Origin: Pelagibius sp.
Lineage (GTDB): Bacteria > Pseudomonadota > Alphaproteobacteria > Kiloniellales > Kiloniellaceae
Length of the DNA stretch: 64,000 nt
Direction: 5' to 3'
NCBI RefSeq assembly: GCF_028281305.1
Contig: NZ_JANQKD010000016.1
Location: 1-64,000, forward strand
The notes beneath the pieces were generated by a model, which was not told the DNA's origin, made no database searches, and saw only the letters and a list, made by a program, of their open reading frames with translations. Positions 19,283 through 29,194 of the stretch are shown here, in pieces. Both the position numbers and the translations under genes were made by a program. Every line of letters starts with the position of its first letter. Position 1 is the first letter of the stretch.

Positions 19283-20737
19283 CTACAGCACCGGCGCCAG
19301 AAGCCGCGACAGGCTGACCCCGAAGCGGAACCAGACCGATTTATCGTCCAGTTCGCCGGCTATGACCCGGCGGCTGACGGCAAAGTCAGCCAGAAGCATG
19401 GTCTTGACCTGATTCGCAAAGGCCGGGTCGAACACCACCAGTGAGACCTCGAAGTTCAGCCGGAAGGAGCGATTGTCGAGGTTTGCCGTCCCGACGCTTG
19501 CCAGATCGTCATCGATCAACAGCACTTTCTGGTGCAGAAACCCGGCCTCATAGCGGTAGATTTCGATGCCCGCACGTTCTGCCATCGGATAGTGGGCATA
19601 GCTGGCCCAGTCGACCCAGACGTGATCCGCTTTCTCCGGCAGCAGCAAGCGGACCTCAACGCCACGCAGCCGTGCGAGCTGCAAAGCGGCCAAGGTCTGC
19701 TCATCCGGCACGAAGTACGGACTGGCGATCCAGATCCGGTGCCGCGCGGTGGAGATGGCCTCCAGGAAAAAAAGTGCGCAACTGTCCCAGTAATCGGCAG
19801 GGCCGGTCGGCAGGATGAGAGCCGCGCTCTCGCCCATGGCTTCCGCCGGGTCCCAGTTCAGCGCCGGAACTTCGCGCGCCGCCCAGTACCAGTCCTCGAC
19901 GAAAGCCAGTTGCAAAGCCTGGACGCATGGCCCGAAAAGGCGGACATGGGTGTCGCGCCAGGGGCTGAACTGCCTGTCCCGCCCAAGATACTCGTCGCCG
20001 AAGTTGAAGCCGCCGAGAAACGCCAGGGATCCATCGACCACCAGGATCTTGCGGTGGTTGCGGAAGTTCAACTGAAACCGGTTCACCGGGCCCTGGGTCG
20101 TCGAGAAGGCCCGAACGTTCACGCCCTCCTTGCGCAGGTCGGCGGTGTAGCGCGCCGGGAGGCCGTGGCTGCCGATCTCGTCATAGAGGAAACAGACGTT
20201 CACACCACGCCTGGACAGGCGGGCCAGACGGGCCTTGAGGTCACGGCCGAGATCGTCGTCACGCACCAGGTATGACTGCAGCAGGACGTAGCGCTCGGCT
20301 TGGTCCATGGCCTCGAACATGGCGCCGTAGGCAGCGCAGCCGTCCTGCAGCAGATCGATCCGGTTGCCTGCGGTCACCGGCATGCCGGCCAGTTCTTCCA
20401 GCACCCCCAGGCGCGCCCCACCGACACCCCCGCGATGCCCGACCGCCTGCGACAGGCGCTGACGCAGCTCGGCAGCAATGTGGTGGATCTGCAGGTCGCC
20501 GCTGCGCCTGGCAGCCACGTAGCCATGGAACTTTCCGCGACCGAAAATCCAGTACAGCGGCAGCGCAAGGTAGGGAAAGGTGATCAGTGAGATCGTCCAG
20601 GCCACTGCCCCCTGGGCGGTGCGCGTCCGCACGACCGCATGCAAGGCAGAGAACAGGCCGGAGAAGTGGATAAGGCCCGCCAGAAGGGCCAGGATGACCC
20701 AGGCATTCTCGCTCTGAAACACGGACAAGGACGTCAC
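19283..20737 (-). CDS. cls: Cardiolipin synthase, phospholipase D family
   Basis: This 484-residue protein has two N-terminal membrane segments (about 11-35 and 43-66). Two HKD motifs of the phospholipase D superfamily follow: H228-K230-D235 in NHRKILVVDGS and H402-K404-D409 in LHQKVLLIDDD. It should condense two phosphatidylglycerols, or PG and another lipid, into cardiolipin at the inner membrane. Length and layout fit bacterial Cls. It converges on tadC and is not part of that operon. Confidence 0.9.
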   Translation of the reverse strand: MTSLSVFQSENAWVILALLAGLIHFSGLFSALHAVVRTRTAQGAVAWTISLITFPYLALPLYWIFGRGKFHGYVAARRSGDLQIHHIAAELRQRLSQAVGHRGGVGGARLGVLEELAGMPVTAGNRIDLLQDGCAAYGAMFEAMDQAERYVLLQSYLVRDDDLGRDLKARLARLSRRGVNVCFLYDEIGSHGLPARYTADLRKEGVNVRAFSTTQGPVNRFQLNFRNHRKILVVDGSLAFLGGFNFGDEYLGRDRQFSPWRDTHVRLFGPCVQALQLAFVEDWYWAAREVPALNWDPAEAMGESAALILPTGPADYWDSCALFFLEAISTARHRIWIASPYFVPDEQTLAALQLARLRGVEVRLLLPEKADHVWVDWASYAHYPMAERAGIEIYRYEAGFLHQKVLLIDDDLASVGTANLDNRSFRLNFEVSLVVFDPAFANQVKTMLLADFAVSRRVIAGELDDKSVWFRFGVSLSRLLAPVL

Positions 20738-20824
20738 CGGACCTGTTCACATCGACGCATGCTTTTACCGCGCCGTCGCATCGACCGCAGCAAAAAGCGG
20801 TGCGGTCAGGCCTCTTCCTCGACC

Positions 20825-23800
20825 TTAGAGATCCTGGGCTGCGGTTTCGCGGCTGTCTCGAACCTCCAGCAGCGCAGCCTGGAGATCCTCTGTACGGGCC
20901 GGCTTACGCAAAGACTTGAATCCGTTTGCGGCGATCTCGCGCCGCGGTTCCACGCCCTGATCGGCGGTGACGATCAGCACCGGGACCTCTCGGCCGCAGA
21001 GGCGCCGCAGCCGGACCGCCACCTCAACCCCGGTGACATGATTGGGAAGCCTGTAATCCGCAACGATCAGGTCGATCGGCGCCTCGGCCGCCTGCAGCCG
21101 GACGCAGGCCTCGTCGTAGTCGGTGGCAACATGCACGCCACAGCCCCAGGACTGCAGGACCATGGCCATGCCCTTCTTGCTCTGCACATCGTCTTCAACG
21201 ACAAGGACCTGAAGTCCCTCGGCCAGAAACGCTTCCTCGACCTTCTTTGGCACCGCCGGCAGCGGCCTGGCCGGACCCTCCGCGGCCTCCAATTCGACCG
21301 CGAACATGCTGCCCCGGCCAACGACGGAATCGACGATAATCTCATGCCCGAGAATGTCGGCCAGGCGCCGGACGATGGAAAGGCCCAAACCTACGCCTTT
21401 ACGCCGGTCACGCGCCGGATTGTCCAGCTGGTGGAACTCCTCGAAGATGGCTTCGCGCTTGGATGCCGGAACGCCCGGCCCGGTGTCCCAGACTTCGATG
21501 CGGATCCGCCCGGCCCGGCGCCGGCAGCCGACCAGGACCTTGCCCGTCTGTGTATAGCGCAGCGCATTGGACATCAGATTGCCGAGGATCCGTTCCAGGA
21601 GGTCCGGATCGCTGTGGACCATCTGGCTGCTGGGCACCATCCGCAGCATCAGTCCACGGTCTTCCGCCTGATGGGCGTAAACCCTTTGGAGGCCGTCGAG
21701 CATCCGCTGAACTGCAACAGCCTGGAAGTGCCCCTCAAGCTGACCGGTCTCCAGTTCCGAGATGTCCAGTAGGGCATTCAGCAGACGACCTGCCGCCTCG
21801 GACGCCTCGCGAATGTCCGCAACGATATCGCTTACGTCGTCATCCTGGACCGTCGCTTCCAAAGCAGCCACGAACAGCTCAATGGCATGGAGGGGTTGGC
21901 GCAGGTCGTGGCTGGCAGCCGCAAGGAAACGGGTCTTGGCCTCATTCGCCGTCTCCGCTGCTTTGCGTGCCCTTTGCAGTTCGGTGATATCCGAAATGAC
22001 ACAGGCGGTGCCGCCGTCGCGGGTTCGCCGTTCGGTAATCAGAAGCGAGCGCCCGTCATTCCAGTCCTGCTGCAGAAAGCTCTCCGCCGCCCGATGATGG
22101 GCAAGGCGCTGCTGGACCCAGGCCTCGGCAGCCTCCGGATCGTCCAGACCGGGGACATAGCCATTCTTGACGTTGGTGCGAATGATGTCCTCAAAGGTGG
22201 CGCCCGGAACGATATGCGTGCCCCGATTTTCAGAGGGATGTCTGTAGGTTTGGTTGCAGAGAACGAGGCGGTCCTCGGCGTCGAACAGGGCGAAGCCCTC
22301 TGACAGACTTTCGATTGCGTCAATCAGGCGCGCTTCGGCCGCCTCTGCATGCCGCCGCGCCTCGATCTCCGCTGTCTCGTCCTCAGCCACGCCCCGATAG
22401 CCGCTGAAGCGGCCGCTGCGGTCATAGTGCGGCTTCCCGTTGATCCGCCAGTGATAGCGGTCTCCCTTGGCATCGGTGAAGGCCGCGCGCAGGTCGCGGA
22501 TCGGGCGGCGCGCCCTGAAGTCCTCATGGAAGCCGCGCCAGTAGGGATCCTTGAGGATGTCGGCGCCGAAAAGTTCCCAAAGAGTACAGCCAACCGCCTC
22601 TTCAGCGCTCGGCCGCGACGGGCCGCTCGCCGTCTGAATGTCGAGAAAGGAGGAGATCCTCAGATCCTGGTCCATTTCCCAGAATCCGCCCGGCCCCGAC
22701 TCGGCAAAGTCCTTGAACCGTTGTTCGCTGTCCTTCAGGGCATCTTCGGCTTGCACGCGCTCTGTGATATCGAGCCGGATCCCGATGAAGCCGCCCGCCT
22801 CCACAGGATGGTTGCGCGCTTCGATCCATCGGCCCTCGCTGGTTTTGGTGCGGAAGGTCGGATGGCTCATGACGTAGCGCGGCATCTCCTTCTGGCCCAG
22901 AGGCACCTCGTCCGCCGCCATAACCGAGAACTGGTCCCGGTCGAAGGCCAGCTTCATCAGATCGCTGTAGTCCGCACCGGGACAAATCTCCTCAGCCAGT
23001 CGCGGAAACAGCTCACGATACTTGCTGTTGCAGAGGATCAGCTTTCCGTCCGTGTCGTACCAGACGAAGCCATCGGTCATGCTCTCGATCGATTCGGACA
23101 GCAAAGCCTTGGTCCGCGCCGCTTCCAGCTCGCTCTGGAAGAGCGCCCGTTCGGCACGCTTGCGCTCCGTCATGTCGCTTCCGAGCGAAGCCAGACCGAT
23201 GACGCCTCCTTTGGCATCGCGCCTGGGAAACTTGATGGTCAACACCGTCCGCTTGCCGCCTTTGGTCTGCACCACCTCTTCCTGGATCAACAAACGGCCG
23301 CTTTTCAGGACCTCCTGATCGGCCCGTCTGACCTTCTCGGCCCACTCGGAATTGGCGGATATCTCAGCCGGAAGGCGTCCGTAGATCTCTTGCGGCGTAA
23401 GGCCGTGGACTTCGCAGAGCTGACGGCTCACCGCCATGTAGCGGCCTTCGGAATCCTTGATGTTCATATAGAGCGGCGCATGCTCGAAAATCATGCGCAG
23501 GCACTCCTCGCTGTCCCGCAGGGCCTGCTCCACCTTGCGCCGCTGGGTCACGTCGGAGGAGATCGTGCCGATTCCCAAAAGGGCGCCGTTGCGCGAGATC
23601 ACCGGGAACTTGATGGTGATAGCCTCAATGGCACCGTCCTGAAGCGGGATCGACTCCTCAAAAACAATCGGCTTGCGGTCTCCCAGAACCTCCCGATCAA
23701 TGCGCAGGTTGCGCTCCACCCATTCATCCGCAACACCCAGGTCGGTGACTCGCTTGCCGGGGAGCTCCTCCCGCTTTTTCCCGTAGATCTCGGCAAAACG

Positions 23801-24337
23801 CTGGCTGGTCGCCACATAGCGGCCCTGCATGTCACGAAAGCACATTTCCATCGGCGAGTGCTCGAGCACGGCACCGAACTGTGCTTCGCTGAGGGTCAGG
23901 GCCGCCTTCAGGTCCTCAACGCTGTCCTGGAGTGTCAATGTGACGGACCATCCGGCACCGCTGCCCAGGGGCATGCCAAGGGGTGCCCACTCCAGGCGAA
24001 AGAGGCCGGCACCGCAATCGGGCCCCGCCAGCCTCGCTGTCTGGACGAAGGAGGAACCGAGCGAGAAGCCGGCAAAGCGGTCCTGCCCTCGGTCAGAATC
24101 AGGGTCATCACCAACTTCGGCCTCCAGGATCGAAGACAGGTCCGCCGGCTGCGCCGCAGAGGGCGTCAGACCGGTCAGATCAATAAAGGCCTGGTTGCCA
24201 TAAATCAGCTGCGGTTCGTTGTCGCCCTCCCGCCAGGTCGCAACGGCAACCGGCAGCGGCAAGCGTTCCAGGACCCGCTCTGCGAAGTCCGGCAGGACCC
24301 ACTGATCCTGGACTTGGGACTGTCCACCCACTTGCAT
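20825..24337 (-). CDS. Six-PAS hybrid histidine kinase with C-terminal receiver
   Basis: This 1170-residue protein shows about six PAS-type sensor domains, near residues 20-140, 150-265, 275-390, 410-525, 535-655 and 665-785. A HisKA domain has the phospho-accepting H810 in ASHDLRQPLHAIE. An HATPase domain has an N-box near 920-924 and DTGPG at 951-955. The final receiver has acidic residues E1048-D1050, phospho-acceptor D1094 and K1145. No transmembrane segment is seen, so it senses a cytoplasmic or diffusible cue. The HDLRQPLHA box marks a subfamily common in proteobacterial multi-PAS kinases. No response-regulator gene lies beside it. Confidence 0.9.
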   Translation of the reverse strand: MQVGGQSQVQDQWVLPDFAERVLERLPLPVAVATWREGDNEPQLIYGNQAFIDLTGLTPSAAQPADLSSILEAEVGDDPDSDRGQDRFAGFSLGSSFVQTARLAGPDCGAGLFRLEWAPLGMPLGSGAGWSVTLTLQDSVEDLKAALTLSEAQFGAVLEHSPMEMCFRDMQGRYVATSQRFAEIYGKKREELPGKRVTDLGVADEWVERNLRIDREVLGDRKPIVFEESIPLQDGAIEAITIKFPVISRNGALLGIGTISSDVTQRRKVEQALRDSEECLRMIFEHAPLYMNIKDSEGRYMAVSRQLCEVHGLTPQEIYGRLPAEISANSEWAEKVRRADQEVLKSGRLLIQEEVVQTKGGKRTVLTIKFPRRDAKGGVIGLASLGSDMTERKRAERALFQSELEAARTKALLSESIESMTDGFVWYDTDGKLILCNSKYRELFPRLAEEICPGADYSDLMKLAFDRDQFSVMAADEVPLGQKEMPRYVMSHPTFRTKTSEGRWIEARNHPVEAGGFIGIRLDITERVQAEDALKDSEQRFKDFAESGPGGFWEMDQDLRISSFLDIQTASGPSRPSAEEAVGCTLWELFGADILKDPYWRGFHEDFRARRPIRDLRAAFTDAKGDRYHWRINGKPHYDRSGRFSGYRGVAEDETAEIEARRHAEAAEARLIDAIESLSEGFALFDAEDRLVLCNQTYRHPSENRGTHIVPGATFEDIIRTNVKNGYVPGLDDPEAAEAWVQQRLAHHRAAESFLQQDWNDGRSLLITERRTRDGGTACVISDITELQRARKAAETANEAKTRFLAAASHDLRQPLHAIELFVAALEATVQDDDVSDIVADIREASEAAGRLLNALLDISELETGQLEGHFQAVAVQRMLDGLQRVYAHQAEDRGLMLRMVPSSQMVHSDPDLLERILGNLMSNALRYTQTGKVLVGCRRRAGRIRIEVWDTGPGVPASKREAIFEEFHQLDNPARDRRKGVGLGLSIVRRLADILGHEIIVDSVVGRGSMFAVELEAAEGPARPLPAVPKKVEEAFLAEGLQVLVVEDDVQSKKGMAMVLQSWGCGVHVATDYDEACVRLQAAEAPIDLIVADYRLPNHVTGVEVAVRLRRLCGREVPVLIVTADQGVEPRREIAANGFKSLRKPARTEDLQAALLEVRDSRETAAQDL

Positions 24338-24596
24338 GGCTTAGCTCAGCGATCTTCCCGTTTAAGCGTCTCTGCGCTGCGGATGTTGCTTCATGAGAGA
24401 CTGCCGCGGCACCCGCTTCTGCCCCGGCGTGCGCTGATTCCGCCGGCAATGCTCCTGCATGATCCATCCAGCATCAAGAACCATAAAGGAACGGTTAACC
24501 ATATTGAAGCGGCACAGGTTTCCGCTTAACGAAAGCGCAAGGCGTCCTGGGCGATGATTGACGCGGTCGATGATATCAAGGACGGGACGTATTTCC

Positions 24597-24827
24597 ATGC
24601 CGAAGTACGACGTAATGCTTCAGCTTGACGACGATGAGCATCAGATCCACCTGGAGATTTACCAGCAGGTCGTCAGTGCCCACGAGCAGAGCGACGAAGA
24701 AGTCGTGCACCGGGCAAAGCAGCAGTTCCGCCACTGGGCCGAGGCGCGCGGGCCGGAATGGAAGTTCGTCGCCCTGCGCGTGCCCTTCGCGATGGTGACC
24801 GACAGCGAGATCAGAGTCACACCATAG
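24597..24827 (+). CDS. Small conserved-looking protein of unknown function
   Basis: This 76-residue soluble, acidic protein starts at ATG 24597 after GGACGGGA. An alternative TTG start at 24558 would add 13 residues. It is rich in Glu and His with one predicted helix over residues 20-50 (EQSDEEVVHRAKQQFRHWAE). I recognise no family. It is transcribed divergently from the hybrid kinase gene, 259 bases away, and converges on the SPOR gene. Confidence 0.6.
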   Translation: MPKYDVMLQLDDDEHQIHLEIYQQVVSAHEQSDEEVVHRAKQQFRHWAEARGPEWKFVALRVPFAMVTDSEIRVTP

Positions 24828-24845
24828 CAGGCAGCAGCTTGGCCC

Positions 24846-26072
24846 CTACGGCCGCTCCACGACAAAACACGGCTGGCCGCGCGCGGTGAGGGTCGTACAG
24901 GCGTCCTCAGCCTGCACCTGAGAGGCGAATCCACCGGCCTGAACCCGGAAGAAGACCCCGCGGTCGCCCAGCTTGGCCTCTTCCACGACCAGCCGCAGCG
25001 GCCCCAGGACCTCGGGATAGCCGCGTTTCAGACGATCCCACTCGCCGGCCACTTTGGCCTGATCCTGGATCGCCGAGATCTGGACCAGAATGGTGCCCGG
25101 TGGCGCGTCCCAGAAGTCCGCCGGAGCATCGGAAACGGGCCCTGCGGAGGTTGCGGCCGGCGCAACCGGCGTGGGATTCTGCCCCGCTGCGCCGGGCGAC
25201 AGCTTGGCCTGTGGTCCTGGCACCGGCTCAATGCCAGAAACGGGCCCAGACGCGGGCCCAGACGCGGGCCCGGGCGCCGGCTGAGGCGCTGCCTCCTGTG
25301 CCGACCCCGGCGCGGCAGCCTGTTCCTGAGAGGCTGGCGCCGGCACGGGCGCCGGTTCCACCGCGGCGACCTGCGTGGCTGGTGCCTGCGTCGGCATCGT
25401 CGGCGGCGGTGGCAGAGAGGGCCGCTGGCGCGCCGGTTTGGCCGCAGCCTCGACGGGCTCGGCTGTGCCGTCACCGCCCGCCGTGTCATCCGCCGCCTGC
25501 GCGGCAGCCGCAGGCACCTCTTGGGCCGCCCCCGCGCCCTGGGGCGGCAAGGCTTCAGCACTGACCGTCTCGACGGGCGCAGCCGCCACTCTTGGCGGCG
25601 CGATGGAGGGCGCCGCAGGCGCTCCCCCGGAGCGCCCCTGAGCCTCCAGGAGGCGCTGGCGGGCGCGCTCACGGATCAGTTCAGCCTCGGTCGGCGGGCG
25701 CTCGGAAGACTGGGCGCTTTCGAAGGTCAGACGCTCGGCGCTGTAGGTTCGGGGTTGATCCTCGGCGACCAACCCCTCGGCAAGCTGCTCACGCTCGAAC
25801 TGCCGCTCGCCGCCGTCGAAATCCAGATCTCTTGACCAGGCTTGAGGCTCGCTGGGCTGCGGCGGTGGCGGGGCTTGACGCTGCGCCTCTGGAACCAGCG
25901 CCGGGTCGGAGTCCGGCGGCGGGCCCATCTCTATGGTGCAGGCGCCCAGAACGGCCACGCACAGGCCGCCCGTCAGGCCTGTGGTCAGCAGACCGCGAAT
26001 CAGTCCCTTTCGACGGCGCTTCGACCGGCGAGCCGGATCTGCGCCAAATGTCCTTGCAACCCCCTTGTCCAT
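24846..26072 (-). CDS. SPOR-domain lipoprotein-like envelope protein
   Basis: From ATG 26072 the protein has 408 residues. It has a basic N-terminus (RRSKRRRKGLIRG), then a hydrophobic stretch ending in LGACTIEMG. That could be a lipobox with Cys or a signal anchor. A long Pro/Ala/Gln linker follows, including a short GPASGPASGPVSG repeat. The C-terminal 80 residues look like a SPOR domain (ILVQISAIQDQAKVAGEW ... FFRVQAGGFASQVQAEDAC), which binds denuded septal peptidoglycan. A TTG at 26108 is a possible upstream start. It lies 66-101 bases after the ABC ATPase gene. Confidence 0.75.
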   Translation of the reverse strand: MDKGVARTFGADPARRSKRRRKGLIRGLLTTGLTGGLCVAVLGACTIEMGPPPDSDPALVPEAQRQAPPPPQPSEPQAWSRDLDFDGGERQFEREQLAEGLVAEDQPRTYSAERLTFESAQSSERPPTEAELIRERARQRLLEAQGRSGGAPAAPSIAPPRVAAAPVETVSAEALPPQGAGAAQEVPAAAAQAADDTAGGDGTAEPVEAAAKPARQRPSLPPPPTMPTQAPATQVAAVEPAPVPAPASQEQAAAPGSAQEAAPQPAPGPASGPASGPVSGIEPVPGPQAKLSPGAAGQNPTPVAPAATSAGPVSDAPADFWDAPPGTILVQISAIQDQAKVAGEWDRLKRGYPEVLGPLRLVVEEAKLGDRGVFFRVQAGGFASQVQAEDACTTLTARGQPCFVVERP

Positions 26073-26173
26073 AAGGGGGAAGGTACGACCCTGCGAGGGC
26101 GCCGACAAGGGCTTGCAGCAGCGCGTCAGTGGGGCAAAAGCGTTAACCTTGCGGGGCCGCGGAACCCGGCGCC

Positions 26174-28285
26174 CTACTCCGCTGCGGGACTGGCCGGCTC
26201 ATCCGGCTGAACGATCACGGGCTGCATCTCCTGGAAGGTCTCAACCGAGAGATGGCAGGCGATCTGGTGCCCGGGCGACGGCTCGTAGACCGGCGGAGCC
26301 TGGGTCTCGCAGACGTCCCCGATCTTCCGCGGGCAGCGGGTGTTGAAGGGGCAGCCCGTCGGCGGATTGGTGACCGACGGCAGGTTGCCTTCAAGAATGA
26401 TCCGCTTCTTCTCGATGGAGGTATCCGCGATCGGCACGGCCGAAAGCAGCGCCTCAGTGTAGGGGTGATAAGGCGGCGTAAACACCTCGTCGGTCGTCCC
26501 CTGCTCGACGATGTTGCCCAGGTACATCACCACCACGCGGTCCGCCAGATAGCGCACCAGGCTGAGATCGTGGCTAATGAACAGCAAGGTCGTCCGATAG
26601 GTCTTCTGGATGTCCATAAGCAGCCCCGTCACCGCCGCCTGCACGGAGACATCGAGAGCCGAGACCGGTTCGTCGGCGACCACAGTGGAGGGATTGCCGG
26701 CGAAGGCGCGCGCGATTCCGACGCGTTGCTTCTGGCCGCCGGAAAGCTGGCGCGGCCGCCGCCGTGCAAACTCACGGGGCAGCTTCACGAGGTCGAGCAG
26801 TTCCATAACCCGCGCCTCGACCTTGTCCTTGTCGGTGTGAACGCCGAACTTGCGGATCACCCGGGCGAGCTGAGAGCCCACCGTGTGGCTGGGGTTCAAG
26901 GTATCGAAGGGGTTCTGAAAGACCATCTGCATGGAGCCGATCTGCTCCGGCGAGCGGTTCTGGACCTCTTCCTGCGAGATGTCCTTGCCGTTGAACACCA
27001 CCTTCCCTTCGGTGGCGGTCTCCAGGCCCATCAGGACTTTGGCGAAGGTGGACTTGCCGCAGCCCGACTCGCCGACGATCGCGACCGTTTCGCAGGCGCG
27101 GGCATCGAAGGAGATGCTCTCGTTGGCCTTCACGTGACGCACCCGATTGCCTTTGACCATCGCGGCGATCGAGTTGTCCGTCACCTCGTAGTACTTCTTC
27201 ATGTTGTCGATGGAGAGCACGACTTCGCCCGCCTCCATCTCGCTCGCCCCGACGCCTTCGGGGTTGTAGCTGTCCCAGTCAATCTGCTGCCAGCGCCGGC
27301 AACGGACGCTGTGGCCCGGCTCGTTCGGGACCTCCGTCATGTGGAGGCCCTCCTGGTCGCAGGTGCCGGCCTGGAAGAAATCGCAGCGCGGCCCGAAATA
27401 ACAGCCCTGGGGCCGCTGATGGGGCAGCGGCAGCTGGCCGCGGATCGGCACCAGTGGGCGCGCGGTCTTGTCGGCGCCGGGCAAGGGAATGCAGCCGAAC
27501 AGCCCCTTCGTATAAGGGTGGCGCATGTGGTCGAAAACTTCACTCACCGATCCATGTTCGACCACGACACCGGAATACATGACGTTGACTCGGTTGCAGG
27601 TCGCCAGGATCAGGCCGAGGTTGTGCGAGATGTAGACCATGGAGGTGTTAAAGCGGCCGGCGATCTCGCCGATGAGTTCTACGATGCCGGCCTCCACCGT
27701 CACGTCGAGCGCGGTCGTCGGCTCGTCCAGCAGCAGCAGCGAGGGATTGGACAGCAGCGCCATGGCGATGACCACACGCTGCTGCTGGCCCCCCGAGATC
27801 TGGTGCGGATAGGCGGCCATAACGCGTTCGGGGTCCGGCAGCTTGACGTCGGCCAGTATCTGCCGCGCGCGCTCGTAAGCTTCCTTCTCGCTGATGTTCT
27901 CGTGGCAAAGCGGCACCTCCATCAACTGGCGCCCCAGGGTCATGCTGGGGTTCAACGAGGCCATGGGCTCCTGATAGACCATGGAGATCTCGTTCCCGCG
28001 CAGCTGACGCAATTCCTCCGGGCTGAGGGTCGAGAGGTCGCGGCCCTTGTAGAGCACCTGGCCGCCGACGATGGCGCCGTTCTTGCCCAGGTACTGCATG
28101 ATCGCCATGGCGACCGTCGATTTGCCGCAGCCGGACTCGCCGACCAGGCCGATCGACTCGCCCTGATGGAGGGTCATGTTGAAGTCGATGACCGCCGGGA
28201 TCTCGCCGGCCCTGGTGAAGTAGGAAATGCAGAGATCCCTGCATTCCAGCACCGGGCCGTCGTAGGTGTTGCTGCCGTTCTCCAT
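26174..28285 (-). CDS. Fused DppD-DppF oligopeptide ABC transporter ATPase
   Basis: This 703-residue protein contains both ATPase halves of a peptide importer in one chain. The first has Walker [10 protein letters not shown] at 49-57, signature ISGGQQQR near 163-170 and Walker B LLLLDEPT. The second has Walker A at 405-413 and signature LSGGQKQR. Each half ends in the cysteine-containing oligopeptide C-terminal domain ([16 protein letters not shown] and [16 protein letters not shown]). It lies 12 bases after the permease gene. In most operons these halves are separate genes; the fusion is known but less common. Confidence 0.93.
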   Translation of the reverse strand: MENGSNTYDGPVLECRDLCISYFTRAGEIPAVIDFNMTLHQGESIGLVGESGCGKSTVAMAIMQYLGKNGAIVGGQVLYKGRDLSTLSPEELRQLRGNEISMVYQEPMASLNPSMTLGRQLMEVPLCHENISEKEAYERARQILADVKLPDPERVMAAYPHQISGGQQQRVVIAMALLSNPSLLLLDEPTTALDVTVEAGIVELIGEIAGRFNTSMVYISHNLGLILATCNRVNVMYSGVVVEHGSVSEVFDHMRHPYTKGLFGCIPLPGADKTARPLVPIRGQLPLPHQRPQGCYFGPRCDFFQAGTCDQEGLHMTEVPNEPGHSVRCRRWQQIDWDSYNPEGVGASEMEAGEVVLSIDNMKKYYEVTDNSIAAMVKGNRVRHVKANESISFDARACETVAIVGESGCGKSTFAKVLMGLETATEGKVVFNGKDISQEEVQNRSPEQIGSMQMVFQNPFDTLNPSHTVGSQLARVIRKFGVHTDKDKVEARVMELLDLVKLPREFARRRPRQLSGGQKQRVGIARAFAGNPSTVVADEPVSALDVSVQAAVTGLLMDIQKTYRTTLLFISHDLSLVRYLADRVVVMYLGNIVEQGTTDEVFTPPYHPYTEALLSAVPIADTSIEKKRIILEGNLPSVTNPPTGCPFNTRCPRKIGDVCETQAPPVYEPSPGHQIACHLSVETFQEMQPVIVQPDEPASPAAE

Positions 28286-28297
28286 GATGCCTTCTCC

Positions 28298-29185
28298 CTA
28301 GTCCCGCAGCGAGACTTCGCGCAGGCCGTCGGCCAGCAGGTTGAACCCCAGGACCAGCGACGAGATGGCGATACAGGGGAAGATCGCCATGTGCGGCATG
28401 AACTGGATGAAGGCCCTGGCTTCGGTGATCATCTTGCCCCAGTCCGGATCGGGCGGCGGCAAGCCGAGACCGAGAAAGCCCAGGGTGCCGATGGTGATGA
28501 TCACGTAGCCCAGACGCAGGCAGCCATCGACAATGAGCGGTCCCCGCGCGTTCGGCAGGATTTCGACCAGCATGATGCGCCAGGCCGACTCACCGCGGGT
28601 TTCCGCCGCGAAGACGTACTCCCGGTTCCGCAGGTCCAGCACCAGCCCGCGAACGATACGCATGATGCCCGGCGCCGAGGCGAAGGTAACGGCGATGATG
28701 ATGTTGATCCCCGAGGCGCCGATGGTGGCGATGATGATGATGTAGAGCACCAGCACCGGGAACGAGAGAATGACGTTGGCGATGAACGACAGGACATCGT
28801 CCGTCAGCCCGCGGCGATAGCCCGCCGCCAGGCCCATCGGGATCCCCACCGCATAGGCGCAGAGCGTCGCCAGAGGCGCGTAGAGCAGCACCTGGCGCGA
28901 GCCGTGAATGATGCGCGAGAGAATGTCGCGGCCCAGCTGGTCGGTTCCCAGCCAGTGAGTCCCGCTGCCGTCCAGTGCGGGTCCGCCCGGCAGGGTCATC
29001 GGCGCCCCCGTCGCGTTGGGCGGGAACGGTGCGATGACGTCCGCAAGAAGAGCAACGACCGCCCAGAACACGATGATGCCAAGACCCACCATGCCGACCC
29101 AGCTCTCACGGATCAGCGCGGCGCCCTTGATCAGGCGCAGGATCGCCGGTTCCCGGCGCATCGACGATATGGCTTGATCCGTCAT
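28298..29185 (-). CDS. Peptide ABC transporter permease, DppC type
   Basis: This 295-residue inner-membrane permease has an N-terminal extension, a periplasmic loop with PLGGPALDGSGTHWLGTDQLGRDI-like residues, and the conserved cytoplasmic EAA loop around AAETRGESAWRIMLVEILPN. Six membrane segments are visible. The motif HWLGTDQLGRDILSRIIHGS marks the DppC/OppC family. It lies 9 bases after dppB and 12 before the fused ATPase gene. Confidence 0.92.
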   Translation of the reverse strand: MTDQAISSMRREPAILRLIKGAALIRESWVGMVGLGIIVFWAVVALLADVIAPFPPNATGAPMTLPGGPALDGSGTHWLGTDQLGRDILSRIIHGSRQVLLYAPLATLCAYAVGIPMGLAAGYRRGLTDDVLSFIANVILSFPVLVLYIIIIATIGASGINIIIAVTFASAPGIMRIVRGLVLDLRNREYVFAAETRGESAWRIMLVEILPNARGPLIVDGCLRLGYVIITIGTLGFLGLGLPPPDPDWGKMITEARAFIQFMPHMAIFPCIAISSLVLGFNLLADGLREVSLRD

Positions 29186-29194
29186 TGCGCCCTC

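Noticed and set aside
22349-24529. A 726-codon plus-strand frame across the hybrid kinase
   Set aside because: It is the antisense shadow of a gene with clear PAS and kinase motifs and shows no domain of its own.
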